Program-made: the position numbers and the translations under genes
In this document: positions 44,701-53,696 of the stretch, piece by piece
Layout of the letters: every line of letters begins with the position of its first letter
Numbering within the stretch: position 1 is the first letter of the stretch
The notes under the pieces: generated by a model
What the model was told of the DNA's origin: nothing
What the model saw: the letters and a program-made list of their open reading frames with translations, nothing else
Databases searched by the model: none
From: Bacteroidota bacterium
GTDB taxonomy: Bacteria > Bacteroidota > Bacteroidia > Chitinophagales > Chitinophagaceae
Direction: 5' to 3'
DNA length: 64,000 nt
Assembly (NCBI GenBank): GCA_028876495.1
Contig: JAGWRO010000098.1
Coordinates: 1-64,000 of the forward strand

Positions 44701-46250
44701 ATCGTACTTGTCGTCATATCTAATGTTCCATTGACTGTCAAATTTCCGGATGTATTGCTCATGTTCGATCCTGAAATCGTTACAAATGCACCTGCCGGAA
44801 CAGTAGTATTGCTGCCTAAATCAATTGGATAACTTAAAACTAAATTTAATGAAGCACCGTCCAAAACGGCGTTTGGATTATTCAAATAAAATTTACCTGC
44901 ATTCAACTGCGTAAGGGTTGCAGTTCCTTTAATGCCGTTCCTAAAATATTTTTTGCCTGCGCCTGAAAAAGCTACATCTGTTGATATTTTTAATAATCCA
45001 TTCAAATAAAAATCTTTTCCCGAACCTGCTGCAGCATTTCCATTTACTTTTATAACACTAAAAACAGGTGTTATTGTGGATGAAGCATTCGGAAAATAGG
45101 TTAAAGCGGCAATTTGGAAAACTCCATTATTGTTATATTCAAAAACAGCTCCATCATTCCAAACATTTGTTGAAGAAGTAGCAAAAGCTTCATAACTATT
45201 ACCAGTAGACGAAGTTCCATCGCCAATTGCTATTTTACCGCTTGAAGCAATATTAATATTTGCAGTAACAGATTGTTGTACTGATGTTGCATAATCTGAA
45301 GTGCTTGTAATTTTTAAAACACCATTGGATGGAATTATAATATCCTCTCCTGCCCCATCATTAATGTTTAAAACACCACCGGTTTGTAATTCTAAAATTC
45401 CGGCTACGGTTGTTTGATCTAAAGAAACAGGAGTGGCTACATTTACAGTATGGCCTGGTTGAATTAAAATACTTTCCGCATCTTTTGAGGGTACTTTTGA
45501 AGAAATATTCCAATTCGTGTTGTCAGTAGAATATTCCCATGTTGAAGGAGTAGACCAATAACCACTTTGGCGGCTTCTGTAATATGTTTGAACAGAAGAA
45601 ACTGTAACATCAAGATTTAGATCGTCGATTCGCCAAACAGCGACATTCATACTGGAACCGGAACCGTTATATCCGTAAATTCTAAAAGTAATCGGTGACG
45701 TAGACGAAACGGCAAGGCTGGTATTCTGATAAAGATACCATTTCGAATCTGCAGGTAAAGATTTTGCGACAATATCCGAATTATAAGAATCAATTGAAGA
45801 CCTTATCGAATACGCCTGTGGCCCTGTGCCTGTAGATCTTGAACCAAAGTTAACTGCAGTTACAGCTACCGAATATCCCTGAGCCGGAGTTAAAGTAAAT
45901 TCAAAATAGCTACTCGTTAACTGGTTAAAAATATCCGGTACTGCAGCAGCCTGGGCGTTATAATATCCTGAGGAAGATGTATAGCCAGTTGAGGAGGATG
46001 TCGTAGTAATTAAGGTCGTGCTTCCGTTATTATTTCCCAGAGACAAAGCGGATGTTGCTACATTAGGCGTTGTAACTAAGGGCATATCCGTTCCGCTTCC
46101 ACTGTCGAAATCCCATTTAATAACCTGAGCTTTTGTTTCAACACTGCTGACTGAAAAGAAAAATGTACTTAAATAAATCAGCTGGTGACTAATTATCTTT
46201 TTCAAAAAAGTTCTTCCTAATAGTCCCTGAAATCCGAATAAATTTCCCAT
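41796..46250 (-). CDS. large secreted protein with T9SS sorting domain
   Basis: This 1484-residue extracellular protein has an N-terminal signal-like hydrophobic segment at about 18-40. A Ser/Thr/Gly/Asn-rich region of about 900 residues follows, full of short NGT, GGV and NLTxSG-type strands typical of a beta-helix or beta-solenoid adhesin. After about residue 1290 come a fibronectin III-like module (SIEWKVENEHDVKNYEVEYSTDG) and a C-terminal type IX sorting domain (VYPNPIRQGVINLQF, LYNILGQ, GIYELEI). It should cross the outer membrane by T9SS and be attached or released. Ligand unknown. Confidence 0.88.
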   Translation of the reverse strand: MGNLFGFQGLLGRTFLKKIISHQLIYLSTFFFSVSSVETKAQVIKWDFDSGSGTDMPLVTTPNVATSALSLGNNNGSTTLITTTSSSTGYTSSSGYYNAQAAAVPDIFNQLTSSYFEFTLTPAQGYSVAVTAVNFGSRSTGTGPQAYSIRSSIDSYNSDIVAKSLPADSKWYLYQNTSLAVSSTSPITFRIYGYNGSGSSMNVAVWRIDDLNLDVTVSSVQTYYRSRQSGYWSTPSTWEYSTDNTNWNISSKVPSKDAESILIQPGHTVNVATPVSLDQTTVAGILELQTGGVLNINDGAGEDIIIPSNGVLKITSTSDYATSVQQSVTANINIASSGKIAIGDGTSSTGNSYEAFATSSTNVWNDGAVFEYNNNGVFQIAALTYFPNASSTITPVFSVIKVNGNAAAGSGKDFYLNGLLKISTDVAFSGAGKKYFRNGIKGTATLTQLNAGKFYLNNPNAVLDGASLNLVLSYPIDLGSNTTVPAGAFVTISGSNMSNTSGNLTVNGTLDMTTSTISNSSGGVIIINGTYRTANSGGFSGTNSSIPTATGTSLNAGSTIELYANGDQLLNARTDFKNLIFSGNGTKKPTGSFSPAGTVTIKDNAVFDCSGRNIGDETESGPTATNLTMSGNSRLIVDTYGPNPKMAGTYNLSGGVIEFKGSNGTAETIRSKNYQNIEVTGTNVGMSDGNIILNNNGTFTVKSGGVFTINDNTINGTTGGIQTVTVKSGGYFKCGTNMGFNGATITSIPIKSSAINADIENIILEANSTVDYSRTGDQPITNAGGLIYQNLMISGSGNKTAPSDNLTIQGNLSKTSSVSFIHNNGTVTLNGSSEQTYSCISPQMVFNNLTNENTVGLNVDDSLSVYNKFSLEDNSVINLKADITLLSSKDQTAGIGRLGANVNINYNAGRFIVERYINTNTKDGGHQKSWQLISTTAFGETIFNTWQEKGSKTISGYGTWITDNSGTANGFDAFSIAPSMKNYDAGSNSWAGISGTDIMLENEKGYMIFVRGDRLANNVNSAATPTILRTRGKLYSPQFPPPTSAVPAGKFQSVGNPYASVIDFSKIASSNIQSSYIAWDPTLGGAYGLGGYQTISAATGYTAVPGNTGNYNSSDDYRYIQSGQAFFVFNYTTSEGSVTFSEDCKTSGNYHMVNRQSENDNGILFANLATKNGTILDGNAVSFSSNFSNKIDGDDALKISAPAENFAVRRAGKILTVEARQEINPTDTVFYTFKNLTRQDYKIIFVPRQLHSQLDGYLVDQFLKTQTQISFTDTSFFNFTVTDDKASSNPDRFYLVFRAVAAPLGLSLISMNAFSENGNVSIEWKVENEHDVKNYEVEYSTDGTHFSNIGVVSNGNPAGQYYFLHQKPGTGIAYYRIKINKINGESEYKKVVRVFIPDFIQCIHVYPNPIRQGVINLQFVKQPLGNYCFNLYNILGQSELSEVVNYKGEDLLSLKTLKNLSVGIYELEIIKPNGERATLKIKSL

Positions 46251-46531
46251 AACAATAGTTTTAGTTATTAAATAATAATTAGGATATTATTTACAAGCTT
46301 TCGAAAGGGGATGGAATCATAGACATTTAAGAAACAAATGCCATATAATTATTTACAAGTATACATTTAATATTTTATATAAAATCATTTGAATAAATAA
46401 TTTTATTTGTTGCAATACAATTATTTCAAAACAAGTAAAGAAATACAAAGCCTAAATAGCGGTATTCATTTTTAAAATATCAAGCCATATTTTTTTAAAA
46501 ATTACTTGTACCTTAACCCGCAAAAAAGATA
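46251..46531. other. divergent AT-rich promoter region
   Basis: Spacer between the T9SS gene (minus) and the DUF2130 gene (plus). It holds a perfect 14-nt AT palindrome ATTTTATATAAAAT (46372-46385) and no other recognisable structure. Confidence 0.4.
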
Positions 46532-47803
46532 ATGGCTACCTTAATTACCTGCCCTAATTGTCATCATGAATTTGCACCCGAAGACGCGATCGCAAAGTCG
46601 CTGGAAAAAGAATACCAGGAAAAATTTAACCAGAATCGCCAAAAATTATTAGCGCAATTTTCTACCCAACAAAAGCTACTGGAAGAACAGCAACAAGCGT
46701 TTGAGAAAAAGAAAGAAAAAGAAAATGAATTGTTTGCAGAAAGAATGGAGAAAGAAAAGCTTAAAATGCAAAATGAGTTGCAGGAAAAACTAAGAAAATC
46801 CATCAGCAACGATTTTGAAAACCAGTTGAAACTTTTGCAGGAAGCCAATAGTGATAACGAAGAAAAATTAAAATCGGCAAGACAAAAAGAACTTGAATTT
46901 TTGAAAAAAGAAAAAGAGTTGAAAATTCAGGCTGAGGAAATGGAAATTCAATTGGAAAAAAAGCTTGCGGCAGAAAGACAATTTTTAATTGAACAGATCA
47001 GAAAACAGGAAAAAGAAAAAAACGAAATAAAAGAAACAGAGCATTCTTTAAAAATAAAAGAACTTGAAAAGCAATTGAATGACAATAAGAAACTGGTGGA
47101 AGAAATGAAACGAAAGCAGGACCAGGTTTCTATGCAATTGCAGGGAGAAGTACAGGAACTGGCGCTTGAAGAAATATTGGGAAACACCTTTCCGTTTGAT
47201 GTGATTTCTGAAGTTGGAAAAGGAATCAGGGGTGCTGATTGTATTCAACTGGTAAGAAATAATTTTGGCCAGGAATGTGGCAAAATTATTTATGAAAGCA
47301 AGCGCACCAAAGATTTTGTTGGCGACTGGATTGAAAAACTAAAAGCGGATATGCGAAGCACCGGAGCAGATATTGCAGTGCTGGTGACCAAAACCATGCC
47401 CAAAGACCTTGAATATTTTGATTTGAAAGATGGCGTTTGGGTCTGTACTTTTTCTGACGTAAAGCCGCTTGCCACTGTACTGCGCGACGGAATTATGAGG
47501 CTACATATCTCCTCAAAAAATCACGAAAACAAAGGAGACAAAATGCACCTGCTGTACGATTACCTTACCAGCAACGAATTCAGTGAACAATGGAAAGCAA
47601 TAAGAGAAGGATTTGCAGCAATGAAAATGAGCATTATTAATGAAAGAAATGCTATGGAAAAATTATGGAAAGCACGCGAAAAGCAATTGGAAAAAGTTTT
47701 ACTAAATGCTGCACATGTAAAGGGTTCCATCGAAGGAATATCAGGGATGGATGCAATAGATCTCAACTTGTTGGATGAGCAAAACTTGTTGGAAAACGAT
47801 TAG
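46532..47803 (+). CDS. DUF2130 coiled-coil protein
   Basis: This 423-residue cytoplasmic protein has a CPNC-H zinc-knuckle-like start (Cys7, Cys10) and a long charged coiled coil rich in Lys, Glu and Gln (about 20-205). The C-terminal DUF2130 domain (about 205-400) carries GNTFPFDVISEVGKGIRGADCIQ and CGKIIYESKRTKDFVGDWIEKLK. The latter block resembles PD-(D/E)xK nuclease-like cores (ESKRT), similar in plan to RmuC. A role in DNA metabolism is plausible but unproven. Confidence 0.85.
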   Translation: MATLITCPNCHHEFAPEDAIAKSLEKEYQEKFNQNRQKLLAQFSTQQKLLEEQQQAFEKKKEKENELFAERMEKEKLKMQNELQEKLRKSISNDFENQLKLLQEANSDNEEKLKSARQKELEFLKKEKELKIQAEEMEIQLEKKLAAERQFLIEQIRKQEKEKNEIKETEHSLKIKELEKQLNDNKKLVEEMKRKQDQVSMQLQGEVQELALEEILGNTFPFDVISEVGKGIRGADCIQLVRNNFGQECGKIIYESKRTKDFVGDWIEKLKADMRSTGADIAVLVTKTMPKDLEYFDLKDGVWVCTFSDVKPLATVLRDGIMRLHISSKNHENKGDKMHLLYDYLTSNEFSEQWKAIREGFAAMKMSIINERNAMEKLWKAREKQLEKVLLNAAHVKGSIEGISGMDAIDLNLLDEQNLLEND

Positions 47804-47807
47804 GTTA

Positions 47808-47816
47808 ACAGTAAAC
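47808..47816 (+). repeat. CAGTAAAC motif after the DUF2130 gene
   Basis: ACAGTAAACCAACAAATAA, 4 nt after the stop, followed by ACCTGGTTTTTATTTT, which can form a short AACC/GGTT hairpin with a T-rich tail. Confidence 0.5.
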
Positions 47817-47843
47817 CAACAAATAAACCTGGTTTTTATTTTA

Positions 47844-48611
47844 TCAAAAATACCTTTTAATGATACGCAGTTTATGAGTACGCTGTTTGGTTTCAAGATT
47901 TAAAATTCCTTGTGTATCTATTTTATCAATCCGCACTTTTCCTGCAGAATGAATGATTTCATGATCGTTCAATAAAATACCTACATGAACAATTCTCCCT
48001 TCTTCATTATCAAAAAAAGCAAGATCCCCGCAATGCGCTTCCTGCAAAAAATTAACAGTGGTTCCTTGTTCTGCCTGTTGCCATGCATCTCTCGGAATAT
48101 AAGTGTTCAGGAATTTATAAGTCATCTGTGCATAGCCGCTGCAATCAATTCCAAAAACAGATTTTCCTCCCCACAAATAAGAAGTGTTTAAAAATTTAAA
48201 TGCCACTTGTTTAATTAGTTTTGGGCTGATCTTTATTTCTTCAGGATTCCAAACTTTTCCTTTAAAATGAACAGAATTTCTACGCCAGAAGGCCATTCCG
48301 TTTTTGAAAGCACTCAGCGCACTTCCCATTGGCACATACATCAAATGTCCGTTATAATCTACTTCATTCAGTAATTCAGCGGTAAGATCTTTATCGGACT
48401 TCAGATAAATCTCTTCATCAATTTCAACCAAATGGCTTTGTTGTACCCAACCCTGGTAACCATCATATCGCAATTGTATTTTTATCCAATCCGCAGTTCG
48501 TTCAAGTATGAATGACTTTTCGCCAAACAATTGTTGGGACACCATTTCAGATTTATGCGACGCCTCAGCTCTCATGGGGCTTACCGGCACACAACACACC
48601 ATATATTCCAT
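47844..48611 (-). CDS. NlpC/P60 cysteine peptidase with SH3 domains
   Basis: This 255-residue C40-family peptidase probably cuts the D-Glu-DAP bond of murein peptides. Two bacterial SH3-like domains cover about 1-125. The catalytic domain has Cys157 in FGIDCSGY, His209 in VHVGILL and a third polar residue, His221. There is no signal peptide, so it resembles the cytoplasmic dipeptidyl-peptidase VI type used in muropeptide recycling. It fits with the murein genes (L,D-transpeptidase, VanX-like, mpl) in this part of the window. Confidence 0.9.
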   Translation of the reverse strand: MEYMVCCVPVSPMRAEASHKSEMVSQQLFGEKSFILERTADWIKIQLRYDGYQGWVQQSHLVEIDEEIYLKSDKDLTAELLNEVDYNGHLMYVPMGSALSAFKNGMAFWRRNSVHFKGKVWNPEEIKISPKLIKQVAFKFLNTSYLWGGKSVFGIDCSGYAQMTYKFLNTYIPRDAWQQAEQGTTVNFLQEAHCGDLAFFDNEEGRIVHVGILLNDHEIIHSAGKVRIDKIDTQGILNLETKQRTHKLRIIKRYF

Positions 48612-48689
48612 AAAATCTACCAGGTTTTTTGCAAATGTAACTTATGGAAATTTATTAAGTTTACATCTTACTAAAAAAGGAAAACATTT

Positions 48690-49250
48690 TTGCAACCTGG
48701 AAAGTACGACCATATTACCGATGCAGAACTGCTGCAAAATTTTTACCAAGATCATGATAACAAATGGCTGGGTATTTTGCTGCCCCGATATACACTATTG
48801 CTGTTGGGGGTTTGCATGAAATATTTAAAAAATGAAGAAGATGCCCGTGATTGTGTACAGCAGATATTTTTGAAAGTTATCAATGAATTACGCAAATACA
48901 AAGTAGATTATTTTAAAAGCTGGATTTATATGATTGCAAGAAATCATTGCCTGGTGAAATTGCGCGACCACAAAAAGACAACACTAGAATTGAACGAACA
49001 TTTGGCATCGGCAACAAATGCAGAGTCAGATAAAAAAAAGCTGCTTGAAAAAGATGCACTTTTACAAAGAATGGAATCAGCATTAAATAAATTAAATCCT
49101 GACCAAAAAGTATGTGTGAAATTATTCTACCTTCAGAAAAAATCTTATTCAGAAGTTGCAGAAATTACAGGTTTTACATTGATGCAGGTTAAAAGTTATC
49201 TCCAAAATGGGAAAAGAAATTTAAAATTATTAATAGAAAATAATCCATAA
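48690..49250 (+). CDS. sigma-70 family RNA polymerase sigma factor, TTG start
   Basis: This 186-residue ECF-type factor has region 2 in EEDARDCVQQIFLKV with WIYMIARNHCLVKLRD, and a region 4 helix-turn-helix in SYSEVAEITGFTLMQVKSYLQNGKRNLK. The conserved N-terminal DHITDAELLQNF begins before any in-frame ATG. The frame must therefore open at TTG 48690, which has an AAGGAA sequence 7 nt upstream; the first in-frame ATG would remove about 43 residues. A small membrane protein gene follows after 13 nt. Confidence 0.88.
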   Translation: MQPGKYDHITDAELLQNFYQDHDNKWLGILLPRYTLLLLGVCMKYLKNEEDARDCVQQIFLKVINELRKYKVDYFKSWIYMIARNHCLVKLRDHKKTTLELNEHLASATNAESDKKKLLEKDALLQRMESALNKLNPDQKVCVKLFYLQKKSYSEVAEITGFTLMQVKSYLQNGKRNLKLLIENNP

Positions 49251-49263
49251 TGGAAATTAGAGA

Positions 49264-49623
49264 ATGAATGATGATTTATTAAACATATTATCAAACAGCA
49301 ATAAAGATATCGACAATCAAAAGTTGATGGATTATCTCAGCGATAAATTATCCGCTGAAGAAAAACATGAATTTGAAAAGACCCTCTTGGATTCGGAGCT
49401 TGAAAGTGATGCCGTTGAAGGACTTCAGCAATTCAAAAACAAAAAAGATCCCCTTGATTTTGCGGAAGAGTTGAATCGGAAACTACAAAAGCAATTGCAA
49501 AAAAAGAAAGTTGCAAAAGCCAGGCGTCGCCTGAAAGAGATGCGATGGATGTATGTGGCAATTACATTAATTATCATTTTTATCCTGATTGCATTTATTA
49601 TAATCTCAAAATTTTTACGATAA
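49264..49623 (+). CDS. putative membrane partner of the sigma factor
   Basis: This 119-residue protein has a soluble acidic-basic N-terminal part and one C-terminal transmembrane helix (about 97-116). LMDYLSDKLSAEEKHEFEKTLLDSELESDAVEGL resembles the N-terminal helices of anti-sigma factors (split here by its two acidic clusters). It lies 13 nt after the sigma factor. An anti-sigma role is inferred from gene order and topology; there is no zinc motif. Confidence 0.75.
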   Translation: MNDDLLNILSNSNKDIDNQKLMDYLSDKLSAEEKHEFEKTLLDSELESDAVEGLQQFKNKKDPLDFAEELNRKLQKQLQKKKVAKARRRLKEMRWMYVAITLIIIFILIAFIIISKFLR

Positions 49624-49634
49624 ATCTATTCACA

Positions 49635-50135
49635 TTAGCCCGTAATTAAGCTGGCTCCTTCAATTTCATTATTACTGGTTTCTACAATTATTTTTTCTGT
49701 AAGAGCAGTAGAAACAGAAAGTCCCACATAATCCGTAGCAACCGGAAATTCTTTATAACTTCTTTCAACCAGCACAAGTGTTTGTATTTTCTTCGGATAA
49801 AAATGAAGGAAAGGTTTTAACGCATACAACAAGGTTCTTCCACTATTAGCTACATCGTCCACAACAATAATCACTTTTTCATCAAAATTAATTTCTTCTG
49901 AAAGCGATATATTTTTAGGATTTTTTTTATCAATCGTGATCTCAATAATTGAAATTTTTCCTTTAAAAATATCCTTCAAAAAAGAATAAAGAATTTTAGA
50001 AATAATCGTACCATTCTCTTTAATACCCGCAAGAATTATTTGCTCTTCATTTATGTTTCGCTCCGCAATTTCATAAGCCATTCGTTGAAGTTTTCTGTAA
50101 GCAATTTCCCTGGTTAATATAAGATGAGCAGCCAT
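49635..50135 (-). CDS. PRPP-binding phosphoribosyltransferase (PyrR-like)
   Basis: This 166-residue type I phosphoribosyltransferase has the PRPP loop VIIVVDDVANSGRTLLYAL at about 89-107. It ends after a VERSYKEFPVATDYVGLSVS block, as in PyrR-type and hypoxanthine-type enzymes. The N-terminal part (LTREIAYRKLQRMAYEIAER) is typical of the PyrR group, which can be a uracil phosphoribosyltransferase or a pyrimidine regulator. No pyr gene is adjacent, so the substrate remains open. Confidence 0.82.
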   Translation of the reverse strand: MAAHLILTREIAYRKLQRMAYEIAERNINEEQIILAGIKENGTIISKILYSFLKDIFKGKISIIEITIDKKNPKNISLSEEINFDEKVIIVVDDVANSGRTLLYALKPFLHFYPKKIQTLVLVERSYKEFPVATDYVGLSVSTALTEKIIVETSNNEIEGASLITG

Positions 50136-50284
50136 AATAAAAGATTTTTTAGAAAAAGCAATTTACAATTTTTAAAGCTTAAAAGGTATCCCATCTGTAA
50201 AAGTGTTACTTACCTGTCGGTAGATTTCATTTCCTCCTAATTGGTGGTTCACATATTTGTTTATCTTAGCAATAATCTTTTTTT

Positions 50285-51610
50285 ATGCAACTTGTACAGC
50301 AAATATTATTTATTAGCCTTGTTGGCTTTGCTGTATTTCTTTTTTGGCGAAAAGTAAAAGAGATAAGAGCGAATATCAATTTAGGTCAGGATGAAAACCT
50401 TTCTGACCATAAAAGTGAACGCTGGAGAAATGTAATGCTGCTGGCTTTGGGGCAAAAAAAAATGTTTCGATATCCTTTGGTAGGTATCATGCATTTCGTA
50501 ATCTATGCTGGCTTTATTATTATCAATATAGAAATTTTAGAAATCATTCTTGATGGCATTTTAGGTACGCACAGGTTGTTTGCCAATCTACTTGGTGGTT
50601 TTTACACTTTTGTAATCGACTTTTTTGAAGTACTTGCTCTTGGGGTATTATTAGCTTGTGTGATCTTCCTGGTAAGAAGAAACATTTTAAAACTCAGAAG
50701 GTTTATTAGCCACGAACTCGACGGCTGGCCACGCACAGATGCCAATTTGATCCTTATTACTGAAATCATATTAATGAGTTTGTTTCTTACAATGAATTCA
50801 GCAGATCGTGCTCTGCAATTGCAAGGAAATCCGCATTATGCAGATCATGGAAGTTATATTTTTTCAGGATGGCTTGCGCAATCACTTCAACATCTGAAAC
50901 CAGCAACCCTTATTGCAATTGAACGGGCTTGTTGGTGGCTGCACATCACAGGCATCTTTGCTTTTTTAAATTATGTGCCTTACAGTAAGCACTTTCATAT
51001 TTTATTGGCGTTTCCCAACACTTATTATAAGCGGATCATTCCGAAAGGCGAAATGAGAAATATGAAAAATGTGGAACAGGAAGTTCAATACATGTTCAAA
51101 CCCGAACTTGCACCTGCTAACGGGGCAGAGCAAACGCAAAATAAAATGTCTTTCGGCGCTAAAGATATTTTTGATCTTAAATGGAAAAATTTACTGGACG
51201 CTTATACCTGCACAGAATGCGGAAGATGCACAGCAGCATGCCCGGCAAATATTACCGGCAAATTATTAAGCCCGCGAAAAATAATGATGGACACACGTGA
51301 CCGGATGCACGAGGTTCGAAATAATATTAAAGCCAATGGAAGTTTTAAGGACGATGGTAAAACTTTAGTACATAATTATATTACCGTTGAAGAATTGCGC
51401 GCCTGCACTTCCTGTAATGCCTGCGTTGAAGAATGCCCTGTTAGTATTAATCCTTTGGATATAATTTTTTCTCTACGCCGGGCTTTGATCATGGAAGAAA
51501 GTAATGCCCCTGCTGAATGGAATGCCATGTTCAGCAATGTTGAGAACAATTTTGCGCCCTGGAAATTTAGCCCTGATGAAAGAGACAAATGGGCACAGGA
51601 AATGGAATAA
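50285..51610 (+). CDS. membrane-bound Fe-S oxidoreductase, HdrC/NarI-like fusion
   Basis: This 441-residue protein has about six membrane spans in its first 260 residues (nitrate-reductase-gamma-like, with several His that could bind haem). Its cytoplasmic C-terminus has two 4Fe-4S clusters: CTECGRCTAACP at about 309-320 and CTSCNACVEECP at about 374-385. Related proteins in the phylum are normally followed by a cysteine-rich HdrB-type (Fe-S)-binding protein (recalled). Here the next gene is an opposite-strand VOC protein, so the partner is missing from this locus. Probably an electron carrier between quinone and a soluble acceptor. Confidence 0.85.
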   Translation: MQLVQQILFISLVGFAVFLFWRKVKEIRANINLGQDENLSDHKSERWRNVMLLALGQKKMFRYPLVGIMHFVIYAGFIIINIEILEIILDGILGTHRLFANLLGGFYTFVIDFFEVLALGVLLACVIFLVRRNILKLRRFISHELDGWPRTDANLILITEIILMSLFLTMNSADRALQLQGNPHYADHGSYIFSGWLAQSLQHLKPATLIAIERACWWLHITGIFAFLNYVPYSKHFHILLAFPNTYYKRIIPKGEMRNMKNVEQEVQYMFKPELAPANGAEQTQNKMSFGAKDIFDLKWKNLLDAYTCTECGRCTAACPANITGKLLSPRKIMMDTRDRMHEVRNNIKANGSFKDDGKTLVHNYITVEELRACTSCNACVEECPVSINPLDIIFSLRRALIMEESNAPAEWNAMFSNVENNFAPWKFSPDERDKWAQEME

Positions 51611-51623
51611 AAATCTTTATTTG

Positions 51624-51986
51624 TTATTTGTTCACCAGCAATTCAATGCGGTTTCCAAAAGGGTCAAAAAAAGAAAAGCGTTCCTGTCCCGGAATCTGAA
51701 TTTCCTCTTTAATTTTTACATCATTTCTTTCCAGAATTTCTCTTGCCTCAGTCAAATTTCCAATTTCAAATGCAGGGTGGCGTTTAGATTTATTAATTTC
51801 ATTTTCTGTTCCAATATGAAATTGAATATCGGCAACCTGGTACCAAAGACCTCCGTTAGGGATTAATTCTTTAGGTTTCGGAATTTCCTTAAGCCCGAGA
51901 ATATCCGTATAAAATCTTCTTGCTTCCATTTCTTTTCCAACGGGAATGCAGATCTGTATATGGTTTAAGCGTTTAAAATTGATCAT
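51624..51986 (-). CDS. VOC-family (glyoxalase-like) protein
   Basis: This 120-residue vicinal-oxygen-chelate fold protein shows LNHIQICIPVGKEMEARRFYTDILGLKE, then HIGTENEINKSKRHPAFEI and FFDPFGNRIELLV, the usual C-terminal metal-ligand Glu. Members include lyases, dioxygenases and resistance proteins; nothing in the sequence fixes the substrate. It converges with the Fe-S oxidoreductase gene and is 63 nt downstream of adenine deaminase. Confidence 0.85.
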   Translation of the reverse strand: MINFKRLNHIQICIPVGKEMEARRFYTDILGLKEIPKPKELIPNGGLWYQVADIQFHIGTENEINKSKRHPAFEIGNLTEAREILERNDVKIKEEIQIPGQERFSFFDPFGNRIELLVNK

Positions 51987-52049
51987 CCAATTTATATATT
52001 AAGCGGGTGTAATATCTTTAAATAAAAATCCTAACTATTTGTTCGATTA

Positions 52050-53690
52050 CTATGATAAAGTGTTCAATAATTTAAAAGAATCACCATCAAATAATCCCTT
52101 GTCACTCAATTTTAAATGAGGAATTACCAGCAACGCCATAAAAGATAAAGTCATAAAAGGTGCCGATAATTGAGAGCCGAGTTCTTTTGCTGCAGCATCA
52201 ATATTTGTGTACATCTCAGCCACTTTGTAACCATCTTCATCACTCATTAATCCTGCAACGGGCAAAGGCAAAATTTGATTAAAAGAAGGATTGGAAAAAT
52301 CAGCAACACTCACTCCACCTTTCTTTTCAATAATTAAATTTACTGCTTCGCAAATACTTTCATCATCTACACCCACAGTAATAATATTATGACTGTCGTG
52401 GGCGACTGATGAAGCAATAGCGCCATTTTTTAAGCCAAAGTTTTTTATGAAAGCTATAGAAACAAGCGCATCATGATAACGGTTGATTACAGCCATTTTT
52501 AAAATATCCTTTTCAATATCACTTTCATAAAAACCGTTCACAGATTTAGGAGAAACAGAAAGCTTATTCGTAATTAACTGCCCATCCAATGCCTCTATTA
52601 CATCCCCGCTAAAATCAGTATTTGAAATCTTAAAATCTTTCGGCTTTTTCTTCGAACAGTTAAAATTATTAATTACTGAAGCAGGTTTGGTTTTTATTTT
52701 TGACACTCCGTTTTCCGCAACCAACTCACCATTTATATATGTAGCTTTTACTTTAAAATCTTTTAAGTTTTCTACCACAATAATATCAGCAGGATCACCT
52801 TCTTTTAATAAACCAACATTCATTCTGTAATGTTCAACAGGATTTATACAAGACGCTTTCAGCACTTTGAAAACATCAATTCCTTTTGCAACCGCTCTCC
52901 TGCAAAGTTCATTGATATGGCTTTTCACCAAATTATCCGGATGTTTATCATCACTACAAAACATGATTTCATCTTCATGATCGTTCAGCAAATCAATTAA
53001 GGCTTCAAAATTTTTTGCCGCACTTCCTTCCCGAATCAGGATTTTCATTCCATACTTTAATTTACCCAAGGCTTCTTCTGCAGTGAAACATTCATGATCA
53101 GTACTGATGCCGGCTTCAATATATTTTTTAGCATCTTCACCCATTAATCCCGGCGCATGTCCATCAACAGGCTTATTATATTTTTTGGCTGAATCAATTT
53201 TAGAAAAAACTTCTTCGTCATTATTTAACACTCCCGGAAAATTCATCATTTCACTTAAATAAAGAATTTCATTTTTAGCTAAAAGCTTATCTACTGCAGC
53301 AGCAGCAAGCATAGCTCCGGCAGTTTCAAAAACAGTTGCCGGCACACAACTTGGCGCGCCAAAATTGAATTTAAAAGGAACTGTCTTGCCATTTTCGATC
53401 ATATATTCAACGCCTTCTATTCCACAAACATTGGCAATTTCATGAGGATCACTAATCGTTGCCACGGTACCATGAACGACCGCCAGTTTTGCAAATTCTG
53501 ACGGAATAAGCATTGAACTTTCTATGTGTACATGGGCATCAATAAAGCCGGGCATTATAAAAGGACCATCTTTCGGGGTATCACCCAGTTTTTCGACAGA
53601 TTGAATTTTCCCCTGTGCAACAGTTACTTCACCATAAAATATTTCTTTCGATTTTAAATCAACAATATTTCCTTTAACCTTTACGCTCAT
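52050..53690 (-). CDS. ade: adenine deaminase
   Basis: This 546-residue amidohydrolase converts adenine to hypoxanthine. The metal site starts with [16 protein letters not shown], followed by [28 protein letters not shown] and STDHECFT, and the C-terminal adenine-deaminase domain has [15 protein letters not shown]. Length agrees with Bacillus-type Ade. It may overlap functionally with other purine genes but is not linked to uraD. Its start lies 6 nt after the L,D-transpeptidase stop, indicating cotranscription. Confidence 0.95.
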   Translation of the reverse strand: MSVKVKGNIVDLKSKEIFYGEVTVAQGKIQSVEKLGDTPKDGPFIMPGFIDAHVHIESSMLIPSEFAKLAVVHGTVATISDPHEIANVCGIEGVEYMIENGKTVPFKFNFGAPSCVPATVFETAGAMLAAAAVDKLLAKNEILYLSEMMNFPGVLNNDEEVFSKIDSAKKYNKPVDGHAPGLMGEDAKKYIEAGISTDHECFTAEEALGKLKYGMKILIREGSAAKNFEALIDLLNDHEDEIMFCSDDKHPDNLVKSHINELCRRAVAKGIDVFKVLKASCINPVEHYRMNVGLLKEGDPADIIVVENLKDFKVKATYINGELVAENGVSKIKTKPASVINNFNCSKKKPKDFKISNTDFSGDVIEALDGQLITNKLSVSPKSVNGFYESDIEKDILKMAVINRYHDALVSIAFIKNFGLKNGAIASSVAHDSHNIITVGVDDESICEAVNLIIEKKGGVSVADFSNPSFNQILPLPVAGLMSDEDGYKVAEMYTNIDAAAKELGSQLSAPFMTLSFMALLVIPHLKLSDKGLFDGDSFKLLNTLS

Positions 53691-53696
53691 GGTAAT

